A stretch of DNA of 64,000 bases, taken from positions 13,702,168-13,766,167 of the forward strand of contig OZ038531.1 in the NCBI GenBank assembly GCA_964036665.1, in the 5' to 3' direction. The number at the start of each line of letters is the position of its first letter. Positions within the stretch are counted from its first letter, which is position 1. The notes under the pieces are model-generated. The model ran no database searches. It was not told the origin of the DNA and saw only the letters and a list, made by a program, of their open reading frames with translations. The translations under genes and the position numbers were made by a program. Origin of the DNA: Gordius sp. MW1. Its lineage: Eukaryota; Nematomorpha; Gordioida; Gordea; Gordiidae. Shown piece by piece: positions 27,809 through 42,800 of this stretch.

Positions 27809-30800
27809 AGAGCAGTTTTCAAAAATTAAGCACTCACGTTGCGATACAACAAACTAATCGCAACAATAAAACGTTGTCTTTTGTCAAAATGATAGATCTC
27901 GCAGCTTAAAACCTCTTTTCGGAAGTCAATCGAGGATAATAGGATTCTCAAATTGGCTTACTTTTATATATTTTTTCATGCTCTTTCACATAGAATCGAA
28001 AAAAATAAATATTTTTGCCTCAAAATTTTTCACATATTTTTCTTTGAACCGTATTCATCCGATGAAAGTTGTCGTTTTCAGACGTGGTTTCTAAGATCCC
28101 AAGTAAAAATTTATCAGAATCTAAAAACTATTACTTTGTAATCATGATCGCATAGAGCAGTTTTCAAAAATTAAGCACTCACGTTGCGATACAACAAACT
28201 AATCGCAACAATAAAACGTTGTCTTTTGTCAAAATGATAGATCTCGCAGCTTAAAACCTCTTTTCGGAAGTCAATCGAGGATAATAGGATTCTCAAATTG
28301 GCTTACTTTTATATATTTTTTCATGCTCTTTCACATAGAATCGAAAAAAATAAATATTTTTACCTCAAAATTTTTCACATATTCTTCTTTGAACCGTATT
28401 CATCCGATGAAAGTTGTCGTTTTCAGACGTGGTTTCTATGATCCCAAGTAAAAATTTATCAGAATTTAAAAACTATTACTTTGAAATCATGATCGCATAG
28501 AGCAGTTTTCAAAAATTAAGCACTCACGTTGCGATACAACAAACTAATCGCAACAATAAAACGTTGTCTTTTGTCAAAATGATAGTTCTCGCAGCTTAAA
28601 ACCTCTTTTCGGAAGTCAATCAAGGATAATAGAATTCTCAAATTGGCTTACTTTTATATATTTTTTCATGCTCTTTCAAATAGAATCGAAAAAAATAAAT
28701 ATTTTTACCTCAAAATTTTTCACATATATTTCTTTGAACCGTATTCATCCGATGAAAGTTGTCGTTTTCAGACGTGGTTTCTATGATCCCAAGTAAAAAT
28801 TTATCAGAATTTAAAAACTATTACTTTGAAATCATGATCGCATAGAGCAGTTAAATTAAGCACATACAACAAACTAATCGCAACAATAAAACGTTGTCTT
28901 TTGTCAAAATGATAGTTCTCGCAGCTTAAAACCTTTTTTCTGAAGTCAATCGAGGATAATAGGATTCTCAAATTGGCTTAATTTTATATATTTTTTTATG
29001 CTCTTTCACATAGAATCGAAAAAAAAAAATTTTTACCTCAAAATTTTTCACATATTTATCTTTGAACCGTATTCATCCGATGAAAGTTGTCGTTTTCAGA
29101 CGTGGTTTCTATGATCCCAAGTAAAAATTTATCAGAATCTAAAAACTATTACTTTGAAATCATGATCGCATAGAGCAGTTTTCAAAAATTAAGCACTCAC
29201 GTTGCGATACAACAAACTAATCGCAACAATAAAACGTTGTCTTTTGTCAAAATGATAGTTCTCGCAGCTTAAAACCTTTTTTCGGAAGTCAATCGAGGAT
29301 AATAGGATTCTCAAATTGGCTTAATTTTATATATTTTTTCATGCTCTTTCACATAAAATCGAAAAAAATAAATATTTTTGCCTCAAAATTTTTCACATAT
29401 TTTTCTTTGAACCGTATTGATCCGATGAAAGTTGTCGTTTTCAGACGTGGTTTCTAAGATCCCAAGTAAAAATTTATCAGAATCTAAAAACTATTACTTT
29501 GAAATCATGATCGCATAGAGCAGTTTTCAAAAGCACTCACGTTGCGATACAACAAACTAATCTTAACAATAAAACGTTGTCTTTTGTCAAAATGATAGTT
29601 CTCGCAGCTTAAAACCTTTTTTCGGAAGTCAATCGAGGATAATAGGATTCTCAATTGGCTTACTTTTATATATTTTTTCATGCTCTTTCACATAGAATCG
29701 AAAAAAATAAATATTTTTACCTCAAAATTTTTCACATATTCTTCTTTGAACCGTATTCATCCGATGAAAGTTGTCGTTTTCAGACGTGGTTTCTATGATC
29801 CCAAGTAAAAATTTATCAGAATTTAAAAACTATTACTTTGAAATCATGATCGCATAGAGCAGTTTTCAAAAATTAAGCACTCACGTTGCGATACAACAAA
29901 CTAATCGCAACAATAAAACGTTGTCTTTTGTCAAAATGATAGTTCTCGCAGCTTAAAACCTCTTTTCGGAAGTCAATCGAGGATAATAGGATTCTCAAAT
30001 TGGCTTACTTTTATATATTTTTTCATGCTCTTTCAAATAGAATCGAAAAAAATAAATATTTTTACCTCAAAATTTTTCACATATATTTCTTTGAACCGTA
30101 TTCATCCGATGAAAGTTGTCGTTTTCAGACGTGGTTTCTATGATCCCAAGTAAAAATTTATCAGAATTTAAAAACTATTACTTTGAAATCATGATCGCAT
30201 AGAGCAGTTTTCAAAAATTAAGCACTCACGTTGCGATAGAACAAACTAATCGCAACAATAAAACGTTGTCTTTTGTCAAAATGATAGATCTCGCAGCTTA
30301 AAACCTCTTTTCGGAAGTCAATCGAGGATAATAGGATTCTCAAATTGGCTTACTTTTATATATTTTTTCATGCTCTTTCACATAGAATCGAAAAAAATAA
30401 ATATTTTTACCTCAAAATTTTTCACATATTTTTCTTTGAACCGTATTCATCCGATGAAAGTTGTCGTTTTCAGACGTGGTTTCTATGATCCCAAGTAAAA
30501 ATTTATCAGAATCTAAAAACTATTACTTTGGAATCATGATCGCATAGAGCAGTTTTCAAAAATTAAGCACTCACGTTGCGATACAACAAACTAATCGCAA
30601 CAATAAAACGTTGTCTTTTGTCAAAATGATAGTTCTCGCAGCTTAAAACCTTTTTTCGGAAGTTAATCGAGGATAATAGGATTCTCAAATTGGCTTACTT
30701 TTATATATTTTTTAAGCTCTTTCACATAGAATCGAAAAAAATAAATATTTTTACCTCAAAATTTTTCACATATTCTTCTTTGAACCGTATTCATCCGATG

Positions 30801-32957
30801 AAAGTTGTCGTTTTCAGACGTGGTTTCTATGATCCCAAGTAAAAATTTATCAGAATTTAAAAACTATTACTTTGAAATCATGATCGCATAGAGCAGTTTT
30901 CAAAAATTAAGCACTCACGTTGCGATACAACAAACTAATCGCAACAATAAAACGTTGTCTTTTGTCAAAATGATAGTTCTCGCAGCTTAAAACCTCTTTT
31001 CGGAAGTCAATCGAGGATAATAGGATTCTCAAATTGGCTTACTTTTATATATTTTTTCATGCTCTTTCAAATAGAATCGAAAAAAATAAATATTTTTACC
31101 TCAAAATTTTTCACATATATTTCTTTGAACCGTATTCATCCGATGAAAGTTGTCGTTTTCAGACGTGGTTTCTATGATCCCAAGTAAAAATTTATCAGAA
31201 TTTAAAAACTATTACTTTGAAATCATGATCGCATAGAGCAGTTTTCAAAAATTAAGCACTCACGTTGCGATAGAACAAACTAATCGCAACAATAAAACGT
31301 TGTCTTTTGTCAAAATGATAGATCTCGCAGCTTAAAACCTCTTTTCGGAAGTCAATCGAGGATAATAGGATTCTCAAATTGGCTTACTTTTATATATTTT
31401 TTCATGCTCTTTCACATAGAATCGAAAAAAATAAATATTTTTACCTCAAAATTTTTCACATATTTTTCTTTGAACCGTATTCATCCGATGAAAGTTGTCG
31501 TTTTCAGACGTGGTTTCTATGATCCCAAGTAAAAATTTATCAGAATCTAAAAACTATTACTTTGGAATCATGATCGCATAGAGCAGTTTTCAAAAATTAA
31601 GCACTCACGTTGCGATACAACAAACTAATCGCAACAATAAAACGTTGTCTTTTGTCAAAATGATAGTTCTCGCAGCTTAAAACCTTTTTTCGGAAGTTAA
31701 TCGAGGATAATAGGATTCTCAAATTGGCTTACTTTTATATATTTTTTAAGCTCTTTCACATAGAATCGAAAAAAATAAATATTTTTACCTCAAAATTTTT
31801 CACATATTCTTCTTTGAACCGTATTCATCCGATGAAAGTTGTCGTTTTCAGACGTGGTTTCTATGATCCCAAGTAAAAATTTATCAGAATTTAAAAACTA
31901 TTACTTTGAAATCATGATCGCATAGAGCAGTTTTCAAAAATTAAGCACTCACGTTGCGATACAACAAACTAATCGCAACAATAAAACGTTGTCTTTTGTC
32001 AAAATGATAGTTCTCGCAGCTTAAAACCTCTTTTCGGAAGTCAATCGAGGATAATAGGATTCTCAAATTGGCTTACTTTTATATATTTTTTCATGCTCTT
32101 TCAAATAGAATCGAAAAAAATAAATATTTTTACCTCAAAATTTTTCACATATATTTCTTTGAACCGTATTCATCCGATGAAAGTTGTCGTTTTCAGACGT
32201 GGTTTCTATGATCCCAAGTAAAAATTTATCAGAATTTAAAAACTATTACTTTGAAATCATGATCGCATAGAGCAGTTTTCAAAAATTAAGCACTCACGTT
32301 GCGATAGAACAAACTAATCGCAACAATAAAACGTTGTCTTTTGTCAAAATGATAGATCTCGCAGCTTAAAACCTCTTTTCGGAAGTCAATCGAGGATAAT
32401 AGGATTCTCAAATTGGCTTACTTTTATATATTTTTTCATGCTCTTTCACATAGAATCGAAAAAAATAAATATTTTTACATCAAAATTTTTCACATATTTT
32501 TCTTTGAACCGTATTCATCCGATGAAAGTTGTCGTTTTCAGACGTGGTTTCTATGATCCCAAGTAAAAATTTATCAGAATCTAAAAACTATTACTTTGGA
32601 ATCATGATCGCATAGAGCAGTTTTCAAAAATTAAGCACTCACGTTGCGATACAACAAACTAATCGCAACAATAAAACGTTGTCTTTTGTCAAAATGATAG
32701 TTCTCGCAGCTTAAAACCTTTTTTCGGAAGTTAATCGAGGATAATAGGATTCTCAAATTGGCTTACTTTTATATATTTTTTAAGCTCTTTCACATAGAAT
32801 CGAAAAAAATAAATATTTTTGCCTCAAAATTTTTCACATATTTTTCTTTGAACCGTATTCATCCGATGAAAGTTGTCGTTTTCAGACGTGGTTTCTAAGA
32901 TCCCAAGTAAAAATTTATCAGAATCTAAAAACTATTACTTTGTAATCATGATCGCAT
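27809..32957 (+). repeat. 15-monomer HOR with three nested 3-mers (5,149 bp)
   Basis: Fifteen monomers: a GCCTC/TAAGATCCC type, a TTCTTC type, a CAATCAAGG plus AGAATTC type, a GCAGTTAAATTAAG type, a GATCCG type, an ATTAA-deleted type with ATCTTAAC, then three iterations of a 3-mer (CAAATAG type, GATAGAAC type, GTTAATCG/TTAAGCTC type). The 3-mer period is 1,034 bp: TTGCGATAGA occurs at 30231, 31265 and 32299. Only the last 3-mer ends in the GCCTC/TAAGATCC variant. Confidence 0.85.
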
Positions 32958-35900
32958 AGAGCAGTTTTCAAAAATTAAGCACTCACGTTGCGATACAACA
33001 AACTAATCGCAACAATAAAACGTTGTCTTTTGTCAAAATGATAGATCTCGCAGCTTAAAACCTCTTTTCGGAAGTCAATCGAGGATAATAGGATTCTCAA
33101 ATTGGCTTACTTTTATATATTTTTTCATGCTCTTTCACATAGAATCGAAAAAAATAAATATTTTTGCCTCAAAATTTTTCACATATTTTTCTTTGAACCG
33201 TATTCATCCGATGAAAGTTGTCGTTTTCAGACGTGGTTTCTAAGATCCCAAGTAAAAATTTATCAGAATCTAAAAACTATTACTTTGTAATCATGATCGC
33301 ATAGAGCAGTTTTCAAAAATTAAGCACTCACGTTGCGATACAACAAACTAATCGCAACAATAAAACGTTGTCTTTTGTCAAAATGATAGATCTCGCAGCT
33401 TAAAACCTCTTTTCGGAAGTCAATCGAGGATAATAGGATTCTCAAATTGGCTTACTTTTATATATTTTTTCATGCTCTTTCACATAGAATCGAAAAAAAT
33501 AAATATTTTTACCTCAAAATTTTTCACATATTCTTCTTTGAACCGTATTCATCCGATGAAAGTTGTCGTTTTCAGACGTGGTTTCTATGATCCCAAGTAA
33601 AAATTTATCAGAATTTAAAAACTATTACTTTGAAATCATGATCGCATAGAGCAGTTTTCAAAAATTAAGCACTCACGTTGCGATACAACAAACTAATCGC
33701 AACAATAAAACGTTGTCTTTTGTCAAAATGATAGTTCTCGCAGCTTAAAACCTCTTTTCGGAAGTCAATCAAGGATAATAGAATTCTCAAATTGGCTTAC
33801 TTTTATATATTTTTTCATGCTCTTTCAAATAGAATCGAAAAAAATAAATATTTTTACCTCAAAATTTTTCACATATATTTCTTTGAACCGTATTCATCCG
33901 ATGAAAGTTGTCGTTTTCAGACGTGGTTTCTATGATCCCAAGTAAAAATTTATCAGAATTTAAAAACTATTACTTTGAAATCATGATCGCATAGAGCAGT
34001 TAAATTAAGCACATACAACAAACTAATCGCAACAATAAAACGTTGTCTTTTGTCAAAATGATAGTTCTCGCAGCTTAAAACCTTTTTTCTGAAGTCAATC
34101 GAGGATAATAGGATTCTCAAATTGGCTTAATTTTATATATTTTTTTATGCTCTTTCACATAGAATCGAAAAAAATAAATATTTTTACCTCAAAATTTTTC
34201 ACATATTTATCTTTGAACCGTATTCATCCGATGAAAGTTGTCGTTTTCAGACGTGGTTTCTATGATCCCAAGTAAAAATTTATCAGAATCTAAAAACTAT
34301 TACTTTGAAATCATGATCGCATAGAGCAGTTTTCAAAAATTAAGCACTCACGTTGCGATACAACAAACTAATCGCAACAATAAAACGTTGTCTTTTGTCA
34401 AAATGATAGTTCTCGCAGCTTAAAACCTTTTTTCGGAAGTCAATCGAGGATAATAGGATTCTCAAATTGGCTTAATTTTATATATTTTTTCATGCTCTTT
34501 CACATAAAATCGAAAAAAATAAATATTTTTGCCTCAAAATTTTTCACATATTTTTCTTTGAACCGTATTGATCCGATGAAAGTTGTCGTTTTCAGACGTG
34601 GTTTCTAAGATCCCAAGTAAAAATTTATCAGAATCTAAAAACTATTACTTTGAAATCATGATCGCATAGAGCAGTTTTCAAAAGCACTCACGTTGCGATA
34701 CAACAAACTAATCTTAACAATAAAACGTTGTCTTTTGTCAAAATGATAGTTCTCGCAGCTTAAAACCTTTTTTCGGAAGTCAATCGAGGATAATAGGATT
34801 CTCAATTGGCTTACTTTTATATATTTTTTCATGCTCTTTCACATAGAATCGAAAAAAATAAATATTTTTACCTCAAAATTTTTCACATATTCTTCTTTGA
34901 ACCGTATTCATCCGATGAAAGTTGTCGTTTTCAGACGTGGTTTCTATGATCCCAAGTAAAAATTTATCAGAATTTAAAAACTATTACTTTGAAATCATGA
35001 TCGCATAGAGCAGTTTTCAAAAATTAAGCACTCACGTTGCGATACAACAAACTAATCGCAACAATAAAACGTTGTCTTTTGTCAAAATGATAGTTCTCGC
35101 AGCTTAAAACCTCTTTTCGGAAGTCAATCGAGGATAATAGGATTCTCAAATTGGCTTACTTTTATATATTTTTTCATGCTCTTTCAAATAGAATCGAAAA
35201 AAATAAATATTTTTACCTCAAAATTTTTCACATATATTTCTTTGAACCGTATTCATCCGATGAAAGTTGTCGTTTTCAGACGTGGTTTCTATGATCCCAA
35301 GTAAAAATTTATCAGAATTTAAAAACTATTACTTTGAAATCATGATCGCATAGAGCAGTTTTCAAAAATTAAGCACTCACGTTGCGATAGAACAAACTAA
35401 TCGCAACAATAAAACGTTGTCTTTTGTCAAAATGATAGATCTCGCAGCTTAAAACCTCTTTTCGGAAGTCAATCGAGGATAATAGGATTCTCAAATTGGC
35501 TTACTTTTATATATTTTTTCATGCTCTTTCACATAGAATCGAAAAAAATAAATATTTTTACCTCAAAATTTTTCACATATTTTTCTTTGAACCGTATTCA
35601 TCCGATGAAAGTTGTCGTTTTCAGACGTGGTTTCTATGATCCCAAGTAAAAATTTATCAGAATCTAAAAACTATTACTTTGGAATCATGATCGCATAGAG
35701 CAGTTTTCAAAAATTAAGCACTCACGTTGCGATACAACAAACTAATCGCAACAATAAAACGTTGTCTTTTGTCAAAATGATAGTTCTCGCAGCTTAAAAC
35801 CTTTTTTCGGAAGTTAATCGAGGATAATAGGATTCTCAAATTGGCTTACTTTTATATATTTTTTAAGCTCTTTCACATAGAATCGAAAAAAATAAATATT

Positions 35901-37074
35901 TTTACCTCAAAATTTTTCACATATTCTTCTTTGAACCGTATTCATCCGATGAAAGTTGTCGTTTTCAGACGTGGTTTCTATGATCCCAAGTAAAAATTTA
36001 TCAGAATTTAAAAACTATTACTTTGAAATCATGATCGCATAGAGCAGTTTTCAAAAATTAAGCACTCACGTTGCGATACAACAAACTAATCGCAACAATA
36101 AAACGTTGTCTTTTGTCAAAATGATAGTTCTCGCAGCTTAAAACCTCTTTTCGGAAGTCAATCGAGGATAATAGGATTCTCAAATTGGCTTACTTTTATA
36201 TATTTTTTCATGCTCTTTCAAATAGAATCGAAAAAAATAAATATTTTTACCTCAAAATTTTTCACATATATTTCTTTGAACCGTATTCATCCGATGAAAG
36301 TTGTCGTTTTCAGACGTGGTTTCTATGATCCCAAGTAAAAATTTATCAGAATTTAAAAACTATTACTTTGAAATCATGATCGCATAGAGCAGTTTTCAAA
36401 AATTAAGCACTCACGTTGCGATAGAACAAACTAATCGCAACAATAAAACGTTGTCTTTTGTCAAAATGATAGATCTCGCAGCTTAAAACCTCTTTTCGGA
36501 AGTCAATCGAGGATAATAGGATTCTCAAATTGGCTTACTTTTATATATTTTTTCATGCTCTTTCACATAGAATCGAAAAAAATAAATATATTTACCTCAA
36601 AATTTTTCACATATTTTTCTTTGAACCGTATTCATCCGATGAAAGTTGTCGTTTTCAGACGTGGTTTCTATGATCCCAAGTAAAAATTTATCAGAATCTA
36701 AAAACTATTACTTTGGAATCATGATCGCATAGAGCAGTTTTCAAAAATTAAGCACTCACGTTGCGATACAACAAACTAATCGCAACAATAAAACGTTGTC
36801 TTTTGTCAAAATGATAGTTCTCGCAGCTTAAAACCTTTTTTCGGAAGTTAATCGAGGATAATAGGATTCTCAAATTGGCTTACTTTTATATATTTTTTAA
36901 GCTCTTTCACATAGAATCGAAAAAAATAAATATTTTTGCCTCAAAATTTTTCACATATTTTTCTTTGAACCGTATTCATCCGATGAAAGTTGTCGTTTTC
37001 AGACGTGGTTTCTAAGATCCCAAGTAAAAATTTATCAGAATCTAAAAACTATTACTTTGTAATCATGATCGCAT
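32958..37074 (+). repeat. 12-monomer copy of the same HOR with two nested 3-mers
   Basis: The same monomer order as the preceding block, offset 5,149-5,151 bp (AGAATTC variant at about 28630 and 33780; ATCTTAAC at about 29560 and 34711), but with two 3-mer iterations instead of three (TTGCGATAGA at 35382 and 36416). The block is one 3-mer shorter, which is direct evidence of unequal exchange or slippage at 3-mer scale. Confidence 0.85.
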
Positions 37075-39809
37075 AGAGCAGTTTTCAAAAATTAAGCACT
37101 CACGTTGCGATACAACAAACTAATCGCAACAATAAAACGTTGTCTTTTGTCAAAATGATAGATCTCGCAGCTTAAAACCTCTTTTCGGAAGTCAATCGAG
37201 GATAATAGGATTCTCAAATTGGCTTACTTTTATATATTTTTTCATGCTCTTTCACATAGAATCGAAAAAAATAAATATTTTTACCTCAAAATTTTTCACA
37301 TATTCTTCTTTGAACCGTATTCATCCGATGAAAGTTTTCGTTTTCAGACGTGGTTTCTATGATCCCAAGTAAAAATTTATCAGAATTTAAAAACTATTAC
37401 TTTGAAATCATGATCGCATAGAGCAGTTTTCAAAAATTAAGCACTCACGTTGCGATACAACAAACTAATCGCAACAATAAAACGTTGTCTTTTGTCAAAA
37501 TGATAGATCTCGCAGCTTAAAACCTCTTTTCGGAAGTCAATCGAGGATAATAGGATTCTCAAATTGGCTTACTTTTATATATTTTTTCATGCTCTTTCAC
37601 ATAGAATCGAAAAAAAAAAATTTTTACCTCAAAATTTTTCACATATTTTTCTTTGAACCGTATTCATCCGATGAAAGTTGTCGTTTTCAGACGTGGTTTC
37701 TATGATCCCAAGTAAAAATTTATCAGAATTTAAAAACTATTACTTTGAAATCATTATCGCATAGAGCAGTTTTCAAAAATTAAGCACATACAACAAACTA
37801 ATCGCAACAATAAAACGTTGTCTTTTGTCAAAATGATAGTTCTCGCAGCTAAACCTCTTTTCGGAAGTCAATCGAGGATAATAGGATTCTTAAATTGGCT
37901 TACTTTTATATATTTTTTCATGCTCTTTCACATAGAATCGAAAAAAATAAATATTTTTACCTCAAAATTTTTCACATATTTTTCTTTGAACCGTATTCAT
38001 CCGATGAAAGTTGTCGTTTTCAGACGTGGTTTCTGTGATCCCAAGTAAAAATTTATCAGAATTTAAAAACTATTACTTTGAAATCATGATCGCATAGAGC
38101 AGTTTTCAAAAATTAAGCACATACAACAAACTAATCGCAACAATAAAACGTTGTCTTTTGTCAAAATGATAGTTCTCGCAGCTTAAAACCTCTTTTCGGA
38201 AGTCAATCGAGGATAATAGGATTCTTAAATTGGCTTACTTTTATATATTTTTTCATGCTCTTTCACATAGAATCGAAAAAAATAAATATTTTTACCTCAA
38301 AATTTTTCACATATTTTTCTTTGAACCGTATTCATCCGATGAAAGTTGTCGTTTTCAGACGCGGTTTCTATGATCCCAAGTAAAAATTTATCAGAATCTA
38401 AAAACTATTACTTTGGAATCATGATCGCATAGAGCAGTTTTCAAAAATTAAGCACTCACGTTGCGATACAACAAACTAATCGCAACAATAAAACGTTGTC
38501 TTTTGTCAAAATGATAGTTCTCGCAGCTTAAAACCTTTTTTCGGAAGTCAATCGAGGATAATAGGATTCTCAAATTGGCTTACTTTTATATATTTTTTAA
38601 GCTCTTTCACATAGAATCGAAAAAAATAAATATTTTTGCCTCAAAATTTTTCACATATTTTTCTTTGAACCGTATTCATCCGATGAAAGTTGTCGTTTTC
38701 AGACGTGGTTTCTAAGATCCCAAGTAAAAATTTATCAGAATCTAAAAACTATTACTTTGTAATCATGATCGCATAGAGCAGTTTTCAAAAATTAAGCACT
38801 CACGTTGCGATACAACAAACTAATCGCAACAATAAAACGTTGTCTTTTGTCAAAATGATAGATCTCGCAGCTTAAAACCTCTTTTCGGAAGTCAATCGAG
38901 GATAATAGGATTCTCAAATTGGCTTACTTTTATATATTTTTTCATGCTCTTTCACATAGAATCGAAAAAAATAAATATTTTTACCTCAAAATTTTTCACA
39001 TATTCTTCTTTGAACCGTATTCATCCGATGAAAGTTGTCGTTTTCAGACGTGGTTTCTATGATCCCAAGTAAAAATTTATCAGAATTTAAAAACTATTAC
39101 TTTGAAATCATGATCGCATAGAGCAGTTTTCAAAAATTAAGCACTCACGTTGCGATACAACAAACTAATCGCAACAATAAAACGTTGTCTTTTGTCAAAA
39201 TGATAGATCTCGCAGCTTAAAACCTCTTTTCGGAAGTCAATCGAGGATAATAGGATTCTCAAATTGGCTTACTTTTATATATTTTTTCATGCTCTTTCAA
39301 ATAGAATCGAAAAAAATAAATATTTTTACCTCAAAATTTTTCACATATATTTCTTTGAACCGTATTCATCCGATGAAAGTTGTCGTTTTCAGACGTGGTT
39401 TCTATGATCCCAAGTAAAAATTTATCAGAATTTAAAAACTATTACTTTGAAATCATGATCGCATAGAGCAGTTTTCAAAAATTAAGCACTCACGTTGCGA
39501 TAGAACAAACTAATCGCAACAATAAAACGTTGTCTTTTGTCAAAATGATAGATCTCGCAGCTTAAAACCTCTTTTCGGAAGTCAATCGAGGATAATAGGA
39601 TTCTCAAATTGGCTTACTTTTATATATTTTTTCATGCTCTTTCACATAGAATCGAAAAAAATAAATATTTTTACCTCAAAATTTTTCACATATTTTTCTT
39701 TGAACCGTATTCATCCGATGAAAGTTGTCGTTTTCAGACGTGGTTTCTATGATCCCAAGTAAAAATTTATCAGAATCTAAAAACGATTACTTTGGAATCA
39801 TGATCGCAT
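36731..39809 (+). repeat. 9-monomer HOR unit (3,079 bp)
   Basis: Order: GTTAATCG/TTAAGCTC/GCCTC type; TTCTTC with GTTTTCG; a monomer with an uninterrupted A run before ATTTTT (TAAAT lost, about 37611); short monomer with GCAGCTAAACC and TCTGTGATCC; short monomer with ACGCGGTTTC; TTAAGCTC/GCCTC type; TTCTTC type; CAAATAG type; GATAGAAC type. The unit recurs from 39810, where the head has TTTTTAAAAATTAAG, but the second copy switches at about 41.4 kb into sequence related to 25.6 kb. Confidence 0.85.
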
Positions 39810-42800
39810 AGAGCAGTTTTTAAAAATTAAGCACTCACGTTGCGATACAACAAACTAATCGCAACAATAAAACGTTGTCTTTTGTCAAAATGATAGTTCT
39901 CGCAGCTTAAAACCTTTTTTCGGAAGTTAATCGAGGATAATAGGATTCTCAAATTGGTTTACTTTTATATATTTTTTAAGCTCTTTCACATAGAATCGAA
40001 AAAAATAAATATTTTTGCCTCAAAATTTTTCACATATTTTTCTTTGAACCGTATTCATCCGATGAAAGTTGTCGTTTTCAGACGTGGTTTCTAAGATCCC
40101 AAGTAAAAATTTATCAGAATCTAAAAACTATTACTTTGTAATCATGATCGCATAGAGCAGTTTTCAAAAATTAAGCACTCACGTTGCGATACAACAAACT
40201 AATCGCAACAATAAAACGTTGTCTTTTGTCAAAATGATAGATCTCGCAGCTTAAAACCTCTTTTCGGAAGTCAATCGAGGATAATAGGATTCTCAAATTG
40301 GCTTACTTTTATATATTTTTTCATGCTCTTTCACATAGAATCGAAAAAAATAAATATTTTTACCTCAAAATTTTTCACATATTCTTCTTTGAACCGTATT
40401 CATCCGATGAAAGTTTTCGTTTTCAGACGTGGTTTCTATGATCCCAAGTAAAAATTTATCAGAATTTAAAAACTATTACTTTGAAATCATGATCGCATAG
40501 AGCAGTTTTCAAAAATTAAGCACTCACGTTGCGATACAACAAACTAATCGCAACAATAAAACGTTGTCTTTTGTCAAAATGATAGATCTCGCAGCTTAAA
40601 ACCTCTTTTCGGAAGTCAATCGAGGATAATAGGATTCTCAAATTGGCTTACTTTTATATATTTTTTCATGCTCTTTCACATAGAATCGAAAAAAAAAAAT
40701 TTTTACCTCAAAATTTTTCACATATTTTTCTTTGAACCGTATTCATCCGATGAAAGTTGTCGTTTTCAGACGTGGTTTCTATGATCCCAAGTAAAAATTT
40801 ATCAGAATTTAAAAACTATTACTTTGAAATCATTATCGCATAGAGCAGTTTTCAAAAATTAAGCACATACAACAAACTAATCGCAACAATAAAACGTTGT
40901 CTTTTGTCAAAATGATAGTTCTCGCAGCTAAACCTCTTTTCGGAAGTTAATCGAGGATAATAGGATTCTTAAATTGGCTTACTTTTATATATTTTTTCAT
41001 GCTCTTTCACATAGAATCGAAAAAAATAAATATTTTTACCTCAAAATTTTTCACATATTTTTCTTTGAACCGTATTCATCCGATGAAAGTTGTCGTTTTC
41101 AGACGTGGTTTCTGTGATCCCAAGTAAAAATTTATCAGAATTTAAAAACTATTACTTTGAAATCATGATCGCATAGAGCAGTTTTCAAAAATTAAGCACA
41201 TACAACAAACTAATCGCAACAATAAAACGTTGTCTTTTGTCAAAATGATAGTTCTCGCAGCTTAAAACCTCTTTTCGGAAGTCAATCGAGGATAATAGGA
41301 TTCTTAAATTGGCTTACTTTTATATATTTTTTCATGCTCTTTCACATAGAATCGAAAAAAATAAATATTTTTACCTCAAAATTTTTCACATATTTTTCTT
41401 TGAACCGTATTGATCCGATGAAAGTTGTCGTTTTCAGACGTGGTTTCTAAGATCCCAAGTAAAAATTTATCAGAATCTAAAAACTATTACTTTGAAATCA
41501 TGATCGCATAGAGCAGTTTTCAAAAGCACTCACGTTGCGATACAACAAACTAATCGCAACAATAAAACGTTGTCTTTTGTCAAAATGATAGTTCTCGCAG
41601 CTTAAAACCTTTTTTCGGAAGTCAATCGAGGATAATAGGATTCTCAATTGGCTTACTTTTATATATTTTTTCATGCTCTTTCACATAGAATCGAAAAAAA
41701 TAAATATTTTTACCTCAAAATTTTTCACATATTCTTCTTTGAATTGTATTCATCCGATGAAAGTTGTCGTTTTCAGACGTGGTTTCTATGATCCCAAGTA
41801 AAAATTTATCAGAATTTAAAAACTATTACTTTGAAATCATGATCGCATAGAGCAGTTTTCAAAAATTAAGCACTCACGTTGCGATAGAACAAACTAATCG
41901 CAACAATAAAACGTTTTCTTTTGTCAAAATGATAGATCTCGCAGCTTAAAACCTCTTTTCGGAAGTCAATCGAGGATAATAGGATTCTCAAATTGGCTTA
42001 CTTTTATATATTTTTTCATACTCTTTCACATAGAATCGAAAAAAATAAATATTTTTACCTCAAAATTTTTCACATATTTTTCTTTGAACCGTATTCATCC
42101 GATGAAAGTTGTCGTTTTCAGACGTGGTTTCTATGATCCCAAGTAAAAATTTATCAGAATTTAAAAATTATTACTTTGAAATCATGATCGCATAGAGCAG
42201 TTTTCAAAAATTAAGCACATACAACAAACTAATCGCAACAATAAAACGTTGTCTTTTGTCAAAATGATAGTTCTCGCAGCTTAAAACCTCTTTTCGGAAG
42301 TCAATCGAGGATAATAGGATTCTCAAATTGGCTTACTTTTATATATTTTTTTATGCTCTTTCACATAGAATCGAAAAAAATAAATATTTTTACCTCAAAA
42401 TTTTTCACATATTTTTCTTTGAACCGTATTCATCCGATGAAAGTTGTCGTTTTCAGACGTGGTTTCTATGATCTCAAGTAAAAATTTATCAGAATTTAAA
42501 AACTATTACTTTGAAATCATTATCGCATGGAGCAGTTTTCAAAAATTAAGCACATACAACAAACTAATCGCAACAATAAAACGTTGTCTTTTGTCAAAAT
42601 GATAGTTCTCGCAGCTTAAAACCTCTTTTCGGAAGTCAATCGAGGATAATAGGATTCTTAAATTGGCTTACTTTTATATATTTTTTCATGCTCTTTCACA
42701 TAGAATCGAAAAAAATAAATATTTTTACCTCAAAATTTTTCACATATTTTTCTTTGAACCGTATTCATCCGATGAAAGTTGTCGTTTTCAGACGTGGTTT

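Noticed and set aside
344-38048. Short plus-strand open frames of 62-92 codons in many satellite monomers (for example 344-622, 3413-3691, 37818-38048), giving similar peptides
   Set aside because: They are the same satellite read in a chance-open frame. They appear and vanish with single indels, have low-complexity Phe/Lys/Ile/Tyr-rich translations, lack conserved starts and continue into neighbouring repeat sequence. The similarity of the peptides reflects the DNA repeat, not protein selection.
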